Source of the DNA: Sulfurimonas sp.
GTDB taxonomy: Bacteria; Campylobacterota; Campylobacteria; Campylobacterales; Sulfurimonadaceae
Reading direction: 5' to 3'
DNA: 64,000 nt
Assembly (NCBI RefSeq): GCF_014859695.1
Contig: NZ_JACUTS010000004.1
Location: forward strand, 1-64,000
Part shown: positions 43,891 to 54,016 of the stretch, piece by piece
Layout of the letters: each line of letters opens with the position of its first letter
Position numbering within the stretch: the first letter of the stretch is position 1
Made by a program: the position numbers and the translations under genes
The notes under the pieces: model-generated
Databases searched by the model: none
The model's input: only the letters and a program-made list of their open reading frames with translations
Told to the model about the DNA's origin: nothing

Positions 43891-46123
43891 GTTCCAAAAG
43901 CACGGTATCTCTTCTTGTGGCTTCAAACTTCTTGCATCCGCTCTCAAAAGCTCCGCTCTCGCCTATCAAGATGCACTTGTGTTTTGCCCTCGTAACGGCG
44001 GTATAGATGAGCTTTGTATTGTGCATAATGTAGTGTGAAAAACTCATGGGAATGACGACAATGTCATACTCCATCCCTTGTACTTTATGGACGGTTAGCG
44101 CGTAAGAGAGCATAAGATGGCTCTTCAACTCCTCATACTCATAAACTACCACGACATCCTCATTCGGGTAAAAAACGAACACCTGTTCATCCTCCTCTTC
44201 TATCTTAAAAAAAAGTCCGCTCATACCGTTAAATATGCGCCTGATTGCCGAATCTTCGCCATTTTTATACCCCTCGCCGCTCCATGAGGTCATGTTTTCA
44301 TTTTTCGTATGCACCACTTTGTCCATAAGCCTAAACTCTACGCCGCCCTTTTTTACGCACTTTTTGGGGTTTGGGTTGAAGTAATCCTGCAAGACGGTGT
44401 TTAAGTTGTTTACGCCCAGAGTTCCACCCTTCATGGGAGTAATAACCTGAAAATAGTTCAGATACTCTTTTATCTGCTTATTGTTGAGTCTGTACCTTGC
44501 TTTTTCTATTGATTCTACGACCTTGTGGGCTATCTCGGCAACTATTTGCGCGGAGTTATTCTCTCTCATATCCTGCAGCTCTTTTTGAGAGAGTTGGTTT
44601 TTCAAAACATAATAGTTCTGCATAGAAACATCCAAAAACTCAAAATCTTCATATGTTTTTCTATACTCGGGAACAATCCCCTCTCGTATATCGTTTGCGA
44701 TAACCGTTATGGCTTTGTCTTCACTCTGTCTGTAGATTTTTGTAAGCTTTACAATGGGTGCGAGCTCCAATGTCAAAACATCGCTCAATACATTCCCCGC
44801 ACCGATGGGAGGGAGCTGCGCATCATCGCCTACGATAATCAAGATGGCATTTTTGTCTATTTTTGAAACCAGCCTTGCAAAGAGGGAGGAGTTTATCATG
44901 GAGGCTTCATCTATTAAAATAACCGAGTAGGGAAAGTTGTCCCTGTCTTCAAACTTAACAAGCAGACTCTGGATAGTTGCGCTCTCATACCCCGTCGTAT
45001 CGGCGATGCGCTGCGAAGCTATACCGCTAAGAGCACATGTCATTATCTCTTTTTTGTCATATTTTATATTGAGCAAATCCAGAACTGTTTTAGAAGTCGT
45101 ACTCTTTCCCGTTCCGGCGTAACCTACCAAAAAGAGTATTGATGCACCATCGTTTATCTTCTTTACCGCCTCTTTTTGCTGCTCCCCCAACTGAAGCTCT
45201 TTCTCTTTTAAGAACTCGTCAATATTTTTTACAAACCCGTCGTTTTGCAGCTTTGCTCTTCTTTTAAACTCATCATATAAATATTTCTCCGCATCATAAA
45301 GGCGCGCAGGAGAGACACGATTGTTTTTCATCAAAACAATGCTCCCCTCACTAACCCGCTCAATCAAAATCGCCTCATAGAGATAATTTTTGTCACTAAA
45401 GAGAAGAAGTTCATTAAGCTCGCTAAAGAGTATCTCTTTTGCCACACATGAGTTGCCCTGCTGTTCGCAGTAGTTGAGCAGTACATAATCCATTGCCGAA
45501 CCTATGCGGTTTTCATCGCTTGGATTTACCCCCATCTTAAGGGCGAGCTCATCGGCACGTTTGAAGCCTATGGAGTTTATGGAGGTTAAAACGTAGGGAT
45601 TGTTTTTTATCTTTGCACAAGGCTCTTCAACGTCCCTCATGGCAGTTGCAATAGTTGTTAAAAATGCGGGGGAAACATCGTAAGGGCTTAAAAACTCCCC
45701 TATTTCACGCATGGAGCGGAACTTTTTCCATGAAGCCTGAATCTTCTTCAGCCGCTTCTCTTTGATGCCGCTAAACTCCAAAAGTCTCTCTATATCGTTG
45801 TCTAAAACCTCGACAAGCCCCTCGTTTCCGAAATGCTCTATAAGCTCAGCCGTAAGTTTTTTCGTAAACCCTTTTACGATTTTGTTGAGAAAGAAAAAGA
45901 GTTCGTTTTGGTTCACTTTTATCTGCTCAAACTTAAAAGTTTTGCCATACTTTTTATGCTCTTCCCAGTGCCCCTTAAGAGTAACCGCAGAATCCTTAAG
46001 ATGTGAGACAGCGCTCTCAAAGTAAGAGCCGCTAACCTTCTCCCCGCCTTTCAAAACGGCAATAAAAAAAGCCTCTTCTTCAAAAAGGATTTTGTCAATC
46101 TGACCTATTATGGTTTCATTCAA
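43886..46123 (-). CDS. RecD2-like ATP-dependent helicase
   Basis: 745 aa; helix-hairpin-helix-like region, FLVGYAGTGKSTTSKTVLD, ILIDEASMINSSLF, SYALTVHKVQGMEYD. Confidence 0.85.
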   Translation of the reverse strand: MNETIIGQIDKILFEEEAFFIAVLKGGEKVSGSYFESAVSHLKDSAVTLKGHWEEHKKYGKTFKFEQIKVNQNELFFFLNKIVKGFTKKLTAELIEHFGNEGLVEVLDNDIERLLEFSGIKEKRLKKIQASWKKFRSMREIGEFLSPYDVSPAFLTTIATAMRDVEEPCAKIKNNPYVLTSINSIGFKRADELALKMGVNPSDENRIGSAMDYVLLNYCEQQGNSCVAKEILFSELNELLLFSDKNYLYEAILIERVSEGSIVLMKNNRVSPARLYDAEKYLYDEFKRRAKLQNDGFVKNIDEFLKEKELQLGEQQKEAVKKINDGASILFLVGYAGTGKSTTSKTVLDLLNIKYDKKEIMTCALSGIASQRIADTTGYESATIQSLLVKFEDRDNFPYSVILIDEASMINSSLFARLVSKIDKNAILIIVGDDAQLPPIGAGNVLSDVLTLELAPIVKLTKIYRQSEDKAITVIANDIREGIVPEYRKTYEDFEFLDVSMQNYYVLKNQLSQKELQDMRENNSAQIVAEIAHKVVESIEKARYRLNNKQIKEYLNYFQVITPMKGGTLGVNNLNTVLQDYFNPNPKKCVKKGGVEFRLMDKVVHTKNENMTSWSGEGYKNGEDSAIRRIFNGMSGLFFKIEEEDEQVFVFYPNEDVVVVYEYEELKSHLMLSYALTVHKVQGMEYDIVVIPMSFSHYIMHNTKLIYTAVTRAKHKCILIGESGAFESGCKKFEATRRDTVLLEL

Positions 46124-47399
46124 TATTTAAACCTTCATCAGCCTCAAGCAAAAACCTATCTATACTTAGCACTTCCACACCACTGAGTGCTTCATTTACA
46201 TCATAAGTTATCAAGATACATCTGCTATCCTCTTTTTTGAACTCTCCAAAAGCGTTTAACTCTCTTTTTTTTGTTTTTTCATCACTTATATCATACGCAA
46301 CTTGATACAATCTATTTTGCGTATAAAAATCGACCTCTTGATTATCTTTCCTGTATGTGACTTTTTCATCTTTTTTATATAGTTCGTTAAATACCAAATT
46401 TTCCAAGGCAGTACCTAGATTTTTTGTTCTGTTTACTCCTAGATTTAAAAAACCGTTATCGCTCAAATAGAGTTTTTTAGCAGATTTTATTTGCGAGGTC
46501 AGTTTATCGTGATGTGCAGAAATAGTATGGATTAAAAAATTGTCTTCAAAATAGCCGATGTACTCTTTTATCATTTTTGGATCAACACTTAGTTTTTTAG
46601 CCAATGAGCTGTAATTTAGCGTGGTTGCAGCATTTGAAACAAGATAATAAAAGAGGTCTCTTATGATTTGAGAGCTTTTAATGTTGTATCTTGGAACTAT
46701 ATCTTTTAGTATGATATCTTCAGCCACATTCATAAGATACTCTTTTTTTAGCATCTCATCGTTATTTGACAGCACTGAGTAGTATCCGCCCCATTTGAGG
46801 TACTCATCCATAGCTCTGCTTATCTCGATTTTGTTTGCCGCTCTTTGAATTTTTGTGGAAAAATCTATCTTTTTAAAATGTAAAAATTCCCTAAAATTAA
46901 AACTATGTATCTCAAGCCTCAGCACTCTGCCAGTTAAAACGGTTGCATAGTTTGAAGTTAAAAGCGATGCGTTTGAACCGGTTATAATAAATTTGATATT
47001 GGAGTTCTCATATTTTGATTTTACAAAGATTTCCCAATTTTGAAATATTTGCACCTCATCTATAAAAAAATATATCTTCTTCTCTCTGTTTGGATTTGCA
47101 AGTTTTAAGTACGCATCAAAAATCACTCCAAGATATGAAGCGTCATCCTTATATGGTATAAATTCCGGCTTTTCCAAGTTGATGAAAAATATATTTTTTG
47201 CTTCAACACTTTTTAATAGCTCACGAATGAGCAATTTTGCCAGAGTGCTTTTGCCTACTCGTCTCGCACCAACAAGAGCCAAAATCTCTTTTGTGCCAAG
47301 AAATTTCAGAGCTTTATCTAAAATTTCTCTTGAAACAAAGTCGCCATATATATTCTGATTTACCCAATGTACATTATCTTCTAAAAGAATTGAATCCAT
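46116..47399 (-). CDS. AAA_14/DUF4143-type ATPase
   Basis: 427 aa; ALVGARRVGKSTLAKLLI, YFFIDEVQIFQNWE, FIITGSNASLL. Confidence 0.85.
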   Translation of the reverse strand: MDSILLEDNVHWVNQNIYGDFVSREILDKALKFLGTKEILALVGARRVGKSTLAKLLIRELLKSVEAKNIFFINLEKPEFIPYKDDASYLGVIFDAYLKLANPNREKKIYFFIDEVQIFQNWEIFVKSKYENSNIKFIITGSNASLLTSNYATVLTGRVLRLEIHSFNFREFLHFKKIDFSTKIQRAANKIEISRAMDEYLKWGGYYSVLSNNDEMLKKEYLMNVAEDIILKDIVPRYNIKSSQIIRDLFYYLVSNAATTLNYSSLAKKLSVDPKMIKEYIGYFEDNFLIHTISAHHDKLTSQIKSAKKLYLSDNGFLNLGVNRTKNLGTALENLVFNELYKKDEKVTYRKDNQEVDFYTQNRLYQVAYDISDEKTKKRELNAFGEFKKEDSRCILITYDVNEALSGVEVLSIDRFLLEADEGLNIE

Positions 47400-47593
47400 A
47401 TTTATATCCTAAATAAAGAATGTATTCCTAATAATACACTACTTTTAAGAATTTTTAGCTTTTTTTGAATATGAAAAGATGTTCATGCATAGTTTTTAGA
47501 CATATGCTTAAAAAATAGCTGTGTAAAACACTACTTGAGAGGGGGGGTGCCCTCGGATGTGCAGTAGTTCAAATTTTCCCTGTCGTAGTATTT

Positions 47594-48667
47594 TTATTCT
47601 ATGGCATTTTTGGCTGCAGTTTGTTTGTCCATACAATATTTAACCATTGAATAATCTGTCCCCCATTTGTTTGAACAAAAATTTTTAATTTCGTAGCTGT
47701 AGTAGCTTAAATCTATTGTATTTTTAGCCTTTGTTTGTTTATCTATGCAATATTTGACCATTGAATAGTCAACTCTCCATTTGTCACTACAACTATTTTT
47801 AATGATAGTGTCAATCCTGTTTTTTTCTTTATTATAATTTTGCATGGCATTATTATTTTCAGAAATTATTTTTTGTTTTTTCTTTTTAACACTAGTTGCT
47901 TTTTCGGCTGCAATTTTTAATTTTTTTTGTTTTTCTTTGAATTTATCAGAGGATGCATACGCTATTTTATCCTCAACTTCGGTTAATGATAAATTTTCAT
48001 TTAAACTTGTTTTTTTGCAACTGTTAAAAGCATGTTCATGAATTACTTTGGTTTTATATTCTGATGCTTTGATTTTACAATATTCATTTATTTTATCTCG
48101 TATCTTAAGTCTATCTCTTTGCTTTTTCATTTCTTCAAACTTTTTCTTTTCTATCTGTTGTTGCTTGGCAAGCTTTTCTTTTTTTAATTTTTTTTCTTTA
48201 TTAAGATAATATTTACGGTATGTTTCTTCTTCTAAGTCTAAATCAAAGTTTATTTTTATAGAAGTAAAAATTAAATCTGATGGGTAGGAGGTTAATTCAC
48301 TAATATTGTTTCGTTTTTTAAAATAAATTTTTCTCTTAATTGTTTCTGATTTTGCTACTTCAATATCATCATAAGTCATAAATGATATTGAAATTTTTGT
48401 ATAAATAAAATCACTGTGTAACCCCTTTGCAATTGCACCAAAGTCAGCCCAATTTCCAGTTTGTTCTTCTATTGATTTTAAAACAAAGTTCCAGGCTACA
48501 ACATTATCAAGATAATTTATTTTTATATTTGTATCTATAGCAAAAGGCGTTGTAGGGTTTTCTTTATTAAGTTTAAATAACTCGGTTGTTTTATATTTAC
48601 GATATTCTTCTAAATCAATAGCCTCTGTAAGATTAAAAAGTATAGAAATTATTAAAAAAAATTTCAT
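47594..48667 (-). CDS. Exported Lys-rich protein with C-terminal Cys-containing tandem repeats
   Basis: 357 aa; signal peptide; two copies of SxKWxxDYSMVKYCxDKQTxAKN at the C-terminus. Confidence 0.6.
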   Translation of the reverse strand: MKFFLIISILFNLTEAIDLEEYRKYKTTELFKLNKENPTTPFAIDTNIKINYLDNVVAWNFVLKSIEEQTGNWADFGAIAKGLHSDFIYTKISISFMTYDDIEVAKSETIKRKIYFKKRNNISELTSYPSDLIFTSIKINFDLDLEEETYRKYYLNKEKKLKKEKLAKQQQIEKKKFEEMKKQRDRLKIRDKINEYCKIKASEYKTKVIHEHAFNSCKKTSLNENLSLTEVEDKIAYASSDKFKEKQKKLKIAAEKATSVKKKKQKIISENNNAMQNYNKEKNRIDTIIKNSCSDKWRVDYSMVKYCIDKQTKAKNTIDLSYYSYEIKNFCSNKWGTDYSMVKYCMDKQTAAKNAIE

Positions 48668-49320
48668 CTATTACTGCCTTTGTTTTCCGTCGTAGTAGAT
48701 AATTCAACTTTTGAATTTTTTACTAGTAAATTAAACCTTTGCAGTAATTCTTCTGTCGCATTGTAAAACTTTGCATTATCTAAATCTTTATAAGAGAACA
48801 TGTAACTTTGCTCTCTGCCTTCAATTATGATTTTATTTTTATCTCCTCTGAAATAATCTATTTTAAGTATGTCATAAATAATTCTATCTTTAACATATAA
48901 AGTTGGAGTATTTTCATATTTGTTCTTTAAATATTTTTGCTCCTCTTTTTTTGTCATTTTTGTAGTATTGCTATGGTTTATATTATTGCTTTTAGATATT
49001 TTTGCTGGGGAAGGACTGTATGGTTCTTTTAAATATCCCCCATTATCATCTTTTTTGCCCATGTTTGCTTTTACTTTTATTCTGGCAATATCAGCGTTAA
49101 CTTTTTCATCTAATAATTTTCTTTTTTTATCATATTTTTTATGAATGTTTTCCCTCTCTTGGTCTAATTGAACAAGTTCCCTCTCTAGCCTTGCTTCTTT
49201 AGAATACATTGCTTTTAATCTTATTTCTTCGAGAGCCAAAACCGATTTAAAATACTCATCATTCCCAAACATACATTGACTTAAAATAATAATAAGATAA
49301 ATAATTGACAAAAATTTCAT
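48664..49320 (-). CDS. Exported coiled-coil hypothetical protein
   Basis: 218 aa; signal peptide, overlaps the following gene by 4 nt. Confidence 0.6.
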   Translation of the reverse strand: MKFLSIIYLIIILSQCMFGNDEYFKSVLALEEIRLKAMYSKEARLERELVQLDQERENIHKKYDKKRKLLDEKVNADIARIKVKANMGKKDDNGGYLKEPYSPSPAKISKSNNINHSNTTKMTKKEEQKYLKNKYENTPTLYVKDRIIYDILKIDYFRGDKNKIIIEGREQSYMFSYKDLDNAKFYNATEELLQRFNLLVKNSKVELSTTTENKGSNR

Positions 49321-49509
49321 GCAAGTCCTTTTTTTACATCAGTGCTTATAATTTTTATAAAATAAAAAAACACATTTAAAATAGATTAATATGGTATCAT
49401 AATAAACTAAAGGCTGTGATGAATACTTGTATTTTGGTTAATTTAAGGCGTATTAATAATTTAAAAAGACATATTGTTAAATGATAAGATACAGAAAGTA
49501 TTTAAAAGT

Positions 49510-49950
49510 TTAAATCTCTCCAGTAGCACCATCTTTTAAAATCTCCAATGACTCCTCAAAACCCTCTGCCTTACCACCAACAAATTCATTAAAACCATAC
49601 TCTTCTATTTCAACAGATTCACAAATATCAATTTTCCAAAGATTTCTGTACTCTTTTGCTGCAGTCTCAATTTGCTTTAGAACATCGGCATGAACTATTT
49701 TTTCAATAAAACCTTTTGACATCAATTGCAATGTTTTTAAATCCAAATGTTGTAAATTTTCTACCAGTTCAAAGTCCTTAAATTCATCACTATTTAAAAC
49801 TTCATCAAGCATCTCTTGGGAAACCTCAACATCATACAGCTCATCATCTTCATCAAAATTTATACAAACAATTTTAAATGGAAAATAAAAAGATGGATTA
49901 TCCAGCAAATATCTTAAAATTTTCAGTGCTAATTCTTTTGAGATAGGCAT
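49510..49950 (-). CDS. Hypothetical acidic protein
   Basis: 146-aa ORF; no recognised motif. Confidence 0.55.
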   Translation of the reverse strand: MPISKELALKILRYLLDNPSFYFPFKIVCINFDEDDELYDVEVSQEMLDEVLNSDEFKDFELVENLQHLDLKTLQLMSKGFIEKIVHADVLKQIETAAKEYRNLWKIDICESVEIEEYGFNEFVGGKAEGFEESLEILKDGATGEI

Positions 49951-50007
49951 TACTTAACTCCTTTTTTTGGATCTTAGCAAAAAAGAATAGAAAACAAAGC
50001 GATATAT

Positions 50008-50775
50008 CTATTGTAATATATATTTTCCTAGACCCTCAAATTTTAAGTAATTTTTATCTCTTAAGACTTGAAGCTGTTGCCTGATTTTTGCTTGAACATT
50101 ATTGTTATCTGGATGCTTGAGTTTAAGATAAGTTTCAAATTTATAAATATCATGGAGCGTAAAATCTTTTTTATCAAGTTTTTCAATACATTTTAAAATA
50201 TCAAGTATCCAACCTTTGGATTTGATATTATGAGACTCTTTTAAAAAACTTGTTTTATGCCACTCTTCTAAAATTTTATCTTTACTTTGTATCTTGGAAT
50301 CTTTTACATAAAATATTTTACCACTATTTGGAATAGTATCGAGAAGAATATTGCATCCTACCCATCCCGCTCTTCTAGCTGTTGAAGAGAGCGGGTTTCG
50401 CTTTTCAATGATTTCTGGAATAAAAAAATGTTTGGGAATAACTATAAAATTAGAGATATCAAGAGTGTTTTTATCATAATTCAAAAAGAAGAAGTTAGGA
50501 TTTGATTCACTTTGCAGGCGTTCAATCATCGTAGTATAGGCACCATCGACAATTTTTTTACCCATTTTGTCTTTTTTACTTTTTAGCTCATAATCTTCAC
50601 TGCATTTAGAACAATAAAAATCAGCAACAGGTTTGTTGTTTTCATAATTTGAAAGATAACTTCCGCAATTTGGACAAAAAATATTTTTTTCAACCCAACT
50701 TTCAGTAAGCACCCTAGCTATTTGCGATTTATTTTCATACCCCGATGATAGCGATATATCAAATCCTAAATCCAT
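50008..50775 (-). CDS. DpnI-like restriction endonuclease (methyl-dependent, GATC)
   Basis: 255 aa; CPNCGSYLSNYENNKPVADFYCSKCSEDYELKSKK, STARRAGWVGCNI and C-terminal RQQLQVLRDKNYLKFEGLGKY closely parallel DpnI. Confidence 0.9.
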   Translation of the reverse strand: MDLGFDISLSSGYENKSQIARVLTESWVEKNIFCPNCGSYLSNYENNKPVADFYCSKCSEDYELKSKKDKMGKKIVDGAYTTMIERLQSESNPNFFFLNYDKNTLDISNFIVIPKHFFIPEIIEKRNPLSSTARRAGWVGCNILLDTIPNSGKIFYVKDSKIQSKDKILEEWHKTSFLKESHNIKSKGWILDILKCIEKLDKKDFTLHDIYKFETYLKLKHPDNNNVQAKIRQQLQVLRDKNYLKFEGLGKYILQ

Positions 50776-50930
50776 TTTATAAACGGCTGATACTTTGTAA
50801 AGCTGGCTTGGTTTAACGGTGCGGTCATCTTCTCTCCCATGGTTTTATATCAGCAAAAGTTTAATAAAATATTTTTTAATAGTTAAAAAATATGACAAAT
50901 AGTCATATTTTTACGCCTTTACCCTCTTTT

Positions 50931-51110
50931 TTATCTCATATACTCTTTTGGCATCTGCTGTGTTATTGTTCCGTCTGGAAGTTGAAAGTAGATAGTTCCA
51001 TTCTTGGCATAAACATTTGCAACACCATTTTCCAAACTCTTTTTTTGAGCTTCTTTAACAGCCTTTGAAGCTATTTTTAAAATATCCATTTCAAGTTTTA
51101 AATCTTTCAT
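50931..51110 (-). CDS. Small protein, candidate partner of the zeta-like kinase (59 aa; absent from ORF track)
   Basis: MKDLKLEMDILKIASKAVKEAQKKSLENGVANVYAKNGTIYFQLPDGTITQQMPKEYMR*; ATGA overlap with the upstream zeta-like gene; GGATTG before the start. Confidence 0.7.
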   Translation of the reverse strand: MKDLKLEMDILKIASKAVKEAQKKSLENGVANVYAKNGTIYFQLPDGTITQQMPKEYMR

Positions 51111-51667
51111 ATCAATCCTTTTAAAAATTTATTGTACAAGTCATCTAAAAATATCTGCTCTTTATTAGCAACTAGTTCATAATTATCATCGCCGTTAAAA
51201 AATAGCATCCATTCATCAACCATTTCTTTATATGTATGATAAAAAAGTTTTTTACTTCTTATATATCTTCTTTTTATATCTTCGTCGGGTACATTATGTC
51301 CGCCATTGAGCACTCTGTTTCGCACTCTTAGTATATTTTCAACATCATTTTCTAAAAAAAGATATATCAATATTACCACGAATCCTCTATTTTTAGCTTC
51401 TTTTATAATATTTGCAAGATATTTTCCAGATAGTGTAGATTCTATCATAAAAGAACTCTCTTTGGAGAGGCTTACATGAAGCTGTTTAAAAAATTCTTTA
51501 CCCGCTTTTACTTTATATTTTTGGATATCTTGAGGATCATATTTTTTAGCTATTTCATCGGCATTTATGAAATAAAGATTATTTAACTCTACATAATTAA
51601 GTGCAAAGGTAGTTTTTCCGCTTCCGTTCGCACCTGCAATAATATACAGAGTTTTATCAGATTTCAT
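51107..51667 (-). CDS. Zeta-toxin-like P-loop kinase
   Basis: Start re-set to MKSDKTLYIIAGANGSGKTTFALNY; INADEIAKKYDP, FMIESTLSG motifs. Confidence 0.8.
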   Translation of the reverse strand: MKSDKTLYIIAGANGSGKTTFALNYVELNNLYFINADEIAKKYDPQDIQKYKVKAGKEFFKQLHVSLSKESSFMIESTLSGKYLANIIKEAKNRGFVVILIYLFLENDVENILRVRNRVLNGGHNVPDEDIKRRYIRSKKLFYHTYKEMVDEWMLFFNGDDNYELVANKEQIFLDDLYNKFLKGLI

Positions 51668-51671
51668 ATAT

Positions 51672-52553
51672 TTACGCCTTAACCCTCTTGTTTCTATCAG
51701 CTTCCTGCGCTTTGTATAGTTCCGCACAGCCGCGTGAGAGTTCGCGGATTTTTAGAATGTAGTTTTGGCGTTCTGTTTGGCTGATGGCTTTTCTGGCATC
51801 TAGTACGTTAAAAGTGTTTGCTGCCATCATGCATAGGTCGTATGCGGGAAGAGGAAGTCCTGTTTCTATGGTTTTTAGGCACTCCTCACTTTTTGCGTTA
51901 AACTCTGCAAAGAGCATCGCGGTATCCGCTACTTCAAAGTTGTACTTGCTAAACTCTATCTCTGCCTCTTTGTGAACATCTCGGTAGAGTGTTTTTCCGT
52001 GCTCATTTTCGCCCCAAACTATGTCAAAAACAGTGTCCACGCCTTGAAGGTACATGGCTAGCCTCTCTGTTCCGTAGGTTATCTCAACCGCTACGGGACT
52101 GCACTCTATGCCGCCTACTTGTTGGAAGTAGGTAAACTGTGTCACTTCCATGCCGTTAAGCCAAACTTCCCAGCCAAGACCCCATGCACCGAGTGTCGGT
52201 GATTCCCAGTTGTCTTCTACAAAGCGGATATCATGGTTTTTTACGTCAAGTCCGAGATACTCTAACGACTTTAGGTAAAGCTCTTGAATGTTGTCTGGAG
52301 ATGGTTTGATGAGCGCTTGAAACTGGTAGTAGCTTCCTAAACGGTTTGGGTTTTCACCGTATCTTCCATCCGTCGGACGACGGCTTGGTGCCACATAAGC
52401 AACCGACCATGGAGTAGAATCGAGTGAGCGCAAAAATGTAGCCGGATGAAACGTTCCCGCACCCGCAGGAATATCGTAGGGCTGGACAATATTACACCCC
52501 TGTTTCATCCAAAATTCTTGTAGTTTTAGTAACATAGAGCTAAAAGTTATCAT
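51672..52553 (-). CDS. glyQ: Glycyl-tRNA synthetase alpha subunit
   Basis: Start re-set to [40 protein letters not shown]. Confidence 0.95.
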   Translation of the reverse strand: MITFSSMLLKLQEFWMKQGCNIVQPYDIPAGAGTFHPATFLRSLDSTPWSVAYVAPSRRPTDGRYGENPNRLGSYYQFQALIKPSPDNIQELYLKSLEYLGLDVKNHDIRFVEDNWESPTLGAWGLGWEVWLNGMEVTQFTYFQQVGGIECSPVAVEITYGTERLAMYLQGVDTVFDIVWGENEHGKTLYRDVHKEAEIEFSKYNFEVADTAMLFAEFNAKSEECLKTIETGLPLPAYDLCMMAANTFNVLDARKAISQTERQNYILKIRELSRGCAELYKAQEADRNKRVKA

Positions 52554-52693
52554 GAGTGCCTCTTGTAAATAGTTGCGCAATTATAACAAAGCAAAACTTT
52601 ATTTTATAATTCAAAAAACAAGGCGGCTTTTTTATTTGTTTAGTTTATTTTAAAAATTATCTAATATAATACATTAATCTAACAAAAAGAAGA

Positions 52694-53143
52694 GTGATGA
52701 AACATCTATTTTTTATATTGTCTGTTATTATTACAGCCCTGCAAGCCCAAGAGTACAAAGCAGTTTTTAACTGTAACGCCAACGACATGCAGTATATTGC
52801 CAGCCGTATGGTCCTTGTTGAGAGAACTATGGATATGATTGAGAAAAACGGTGATATACCGAAGTTTGCCATTACTATTCATGGAGGGTGCGCGCCGATT
52901 GTTTCAAAAAACTATGATGAAATAGTTCTTGATGAGAAGGATTTAGGCTCCATTGAGTTGTCTCAAAAACAACTTATAAAACTAGCTAAAAGAGGCGTTG
53001 AGATAGTCGTATGTGCCATGAGTTTAAATGCAAATACAATTCAAAAAGAGGATGTAATTCCATCCGTAAAAATATCTCCCAACAGCTTTTTAGAGACTAT
53101 CTCCTACCAAAACAACGGTTACGCACTGATGGTGTTTGAGTAG
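52694..53143 (+). CDS. Exported DsrE-like protein
   Basis: 149 aa; signal peptide; DsrE-like CAMSLNAN pattern. Confidence 0.6.
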   Translation: MMKHLFFILSVIITALQAQEYKAVFNCNANDMQYIASRMVLVERTMDMIEKNGDIPKFAITIHGGCAPIVSKNYDEIVLDEKDLGSIELSQKQLIKLAKRGVEIVVCAMSLNANTIQKEDVIPSVKISPNSFLETISYQNNGYALMVFE

Positions 53144-53146
53144 AAA

Positions 53147-54004
53147 TCAAACAACTTTGCAGACTATATCGCCGACCTCTTTTTTTAGCGAGGCGGCGAC
53201 GACACCGCACTTTACCTTTAGTAAAAAGCAGATGTCGCGTCTATGTGATGGACTCATGCACTCATAATTTCCCATCCCTTTGCTTATAACCAAATCTGCC
53301 GTGTCAAAAAGTTCTTTCGCATAGGAATTTGCACGATTGTAGGTAAACCCAGGAGTATTTACTCCGCTGTCGACAACTTTGCAAATCTTCTCAAAGCCTG
53401 CCTCTTTCGCCTCTTTTATAGTAACGTCGTTTATAATCGGATTTCCTCGTACCATGTAGGAGTATTTTGCGCATGGGTACAACTCTTTGAGCGTCTGAAT
53501 GAACATGTAGTCAAAGATATGTTCTCCTACGTTGTCGCCTACTATGAGAACACTCTTTGCGCTTTTGAGTTTTTTCTCAAAAAGAGCAAAATCGTTGTGC
53601 GCAAACTCCGTGTCAAATATCTTCTCAAGCTCCTCTTCAAGGTCAAATTCCACTTCTGCGGCGAGGTCTATAACATTTCCCGCAACGGCTATTTTTGTGG
53701 CTGTTAGTAGTTTGTCTTTTGAGTTTGATAGCTCTTTTTCTAAAAGCGGAACAAAAGAGAGAGCTTTTTTTGTAGAGAGTTCTTTTACTTCATCATACAA
53801 ATCTGTTTTACGGGCAATAAGCGCCATTTTTTCATAAACATAGGATGCTATTTCGGGAGGGGTGTCATCAAAAGAGAAGGATTTGCTCATCTTGGTAACG
53901 CTAGAGATAAGCTCGTTTGAGAGAGATTCGTCTGCATGCAACGCATTTGCTACTTTAGCACTTTGGTTTATTATGCACTCTACGCAGGCTTCATCAATCG
54001 TCAT
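53147..54004 (-). CDS. DUF89/ARMT1-like protein
   Basis: 285 aa; VLIVGDNVGEHIFD, MVRGNPIINDVT, DLVISKGMGNYE. Confidence 0.8.
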   Translation of the reverse strand: MTIDEACVECIINQSAKVANALHADESLSNELISSVTKMSKSFSFDDTPPEIASYVYEKMALIARKTDLYDEVKELSTKKALSFVPLLEKELSNSKDKLLTATKIAVAGNVIDLAAEVEFDLEEELEKIFDTEFAHNDFALFEKKLKSAKSVLIVGDNVGEHIFDYMFIQTLKELYPCAKYSYMVRGNPIINDVTIKEAKEAGFEKICKVVDSGVNTPGFTYNRANSYAKELFDTADLVISKGMGNYECMSPSHRRDICFLLKVKCGVVAASLKKEVGDIVCKVV

Positions 54005-54016
54005 ATCCGAAAATGC

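Noticed and set aside
44525-44866. 113-aa plus-strand ORF over the RecD2-like gene
   Set aside because: Antisense to helicase motifs; no independent support.
47536-47556. G7 run with flanking GAG/CTC as a phase-variable tract
   Set aside because: Intergenic, short, and looks like part of a weak hairpin between two minus-strand genes; nothing supports switching.
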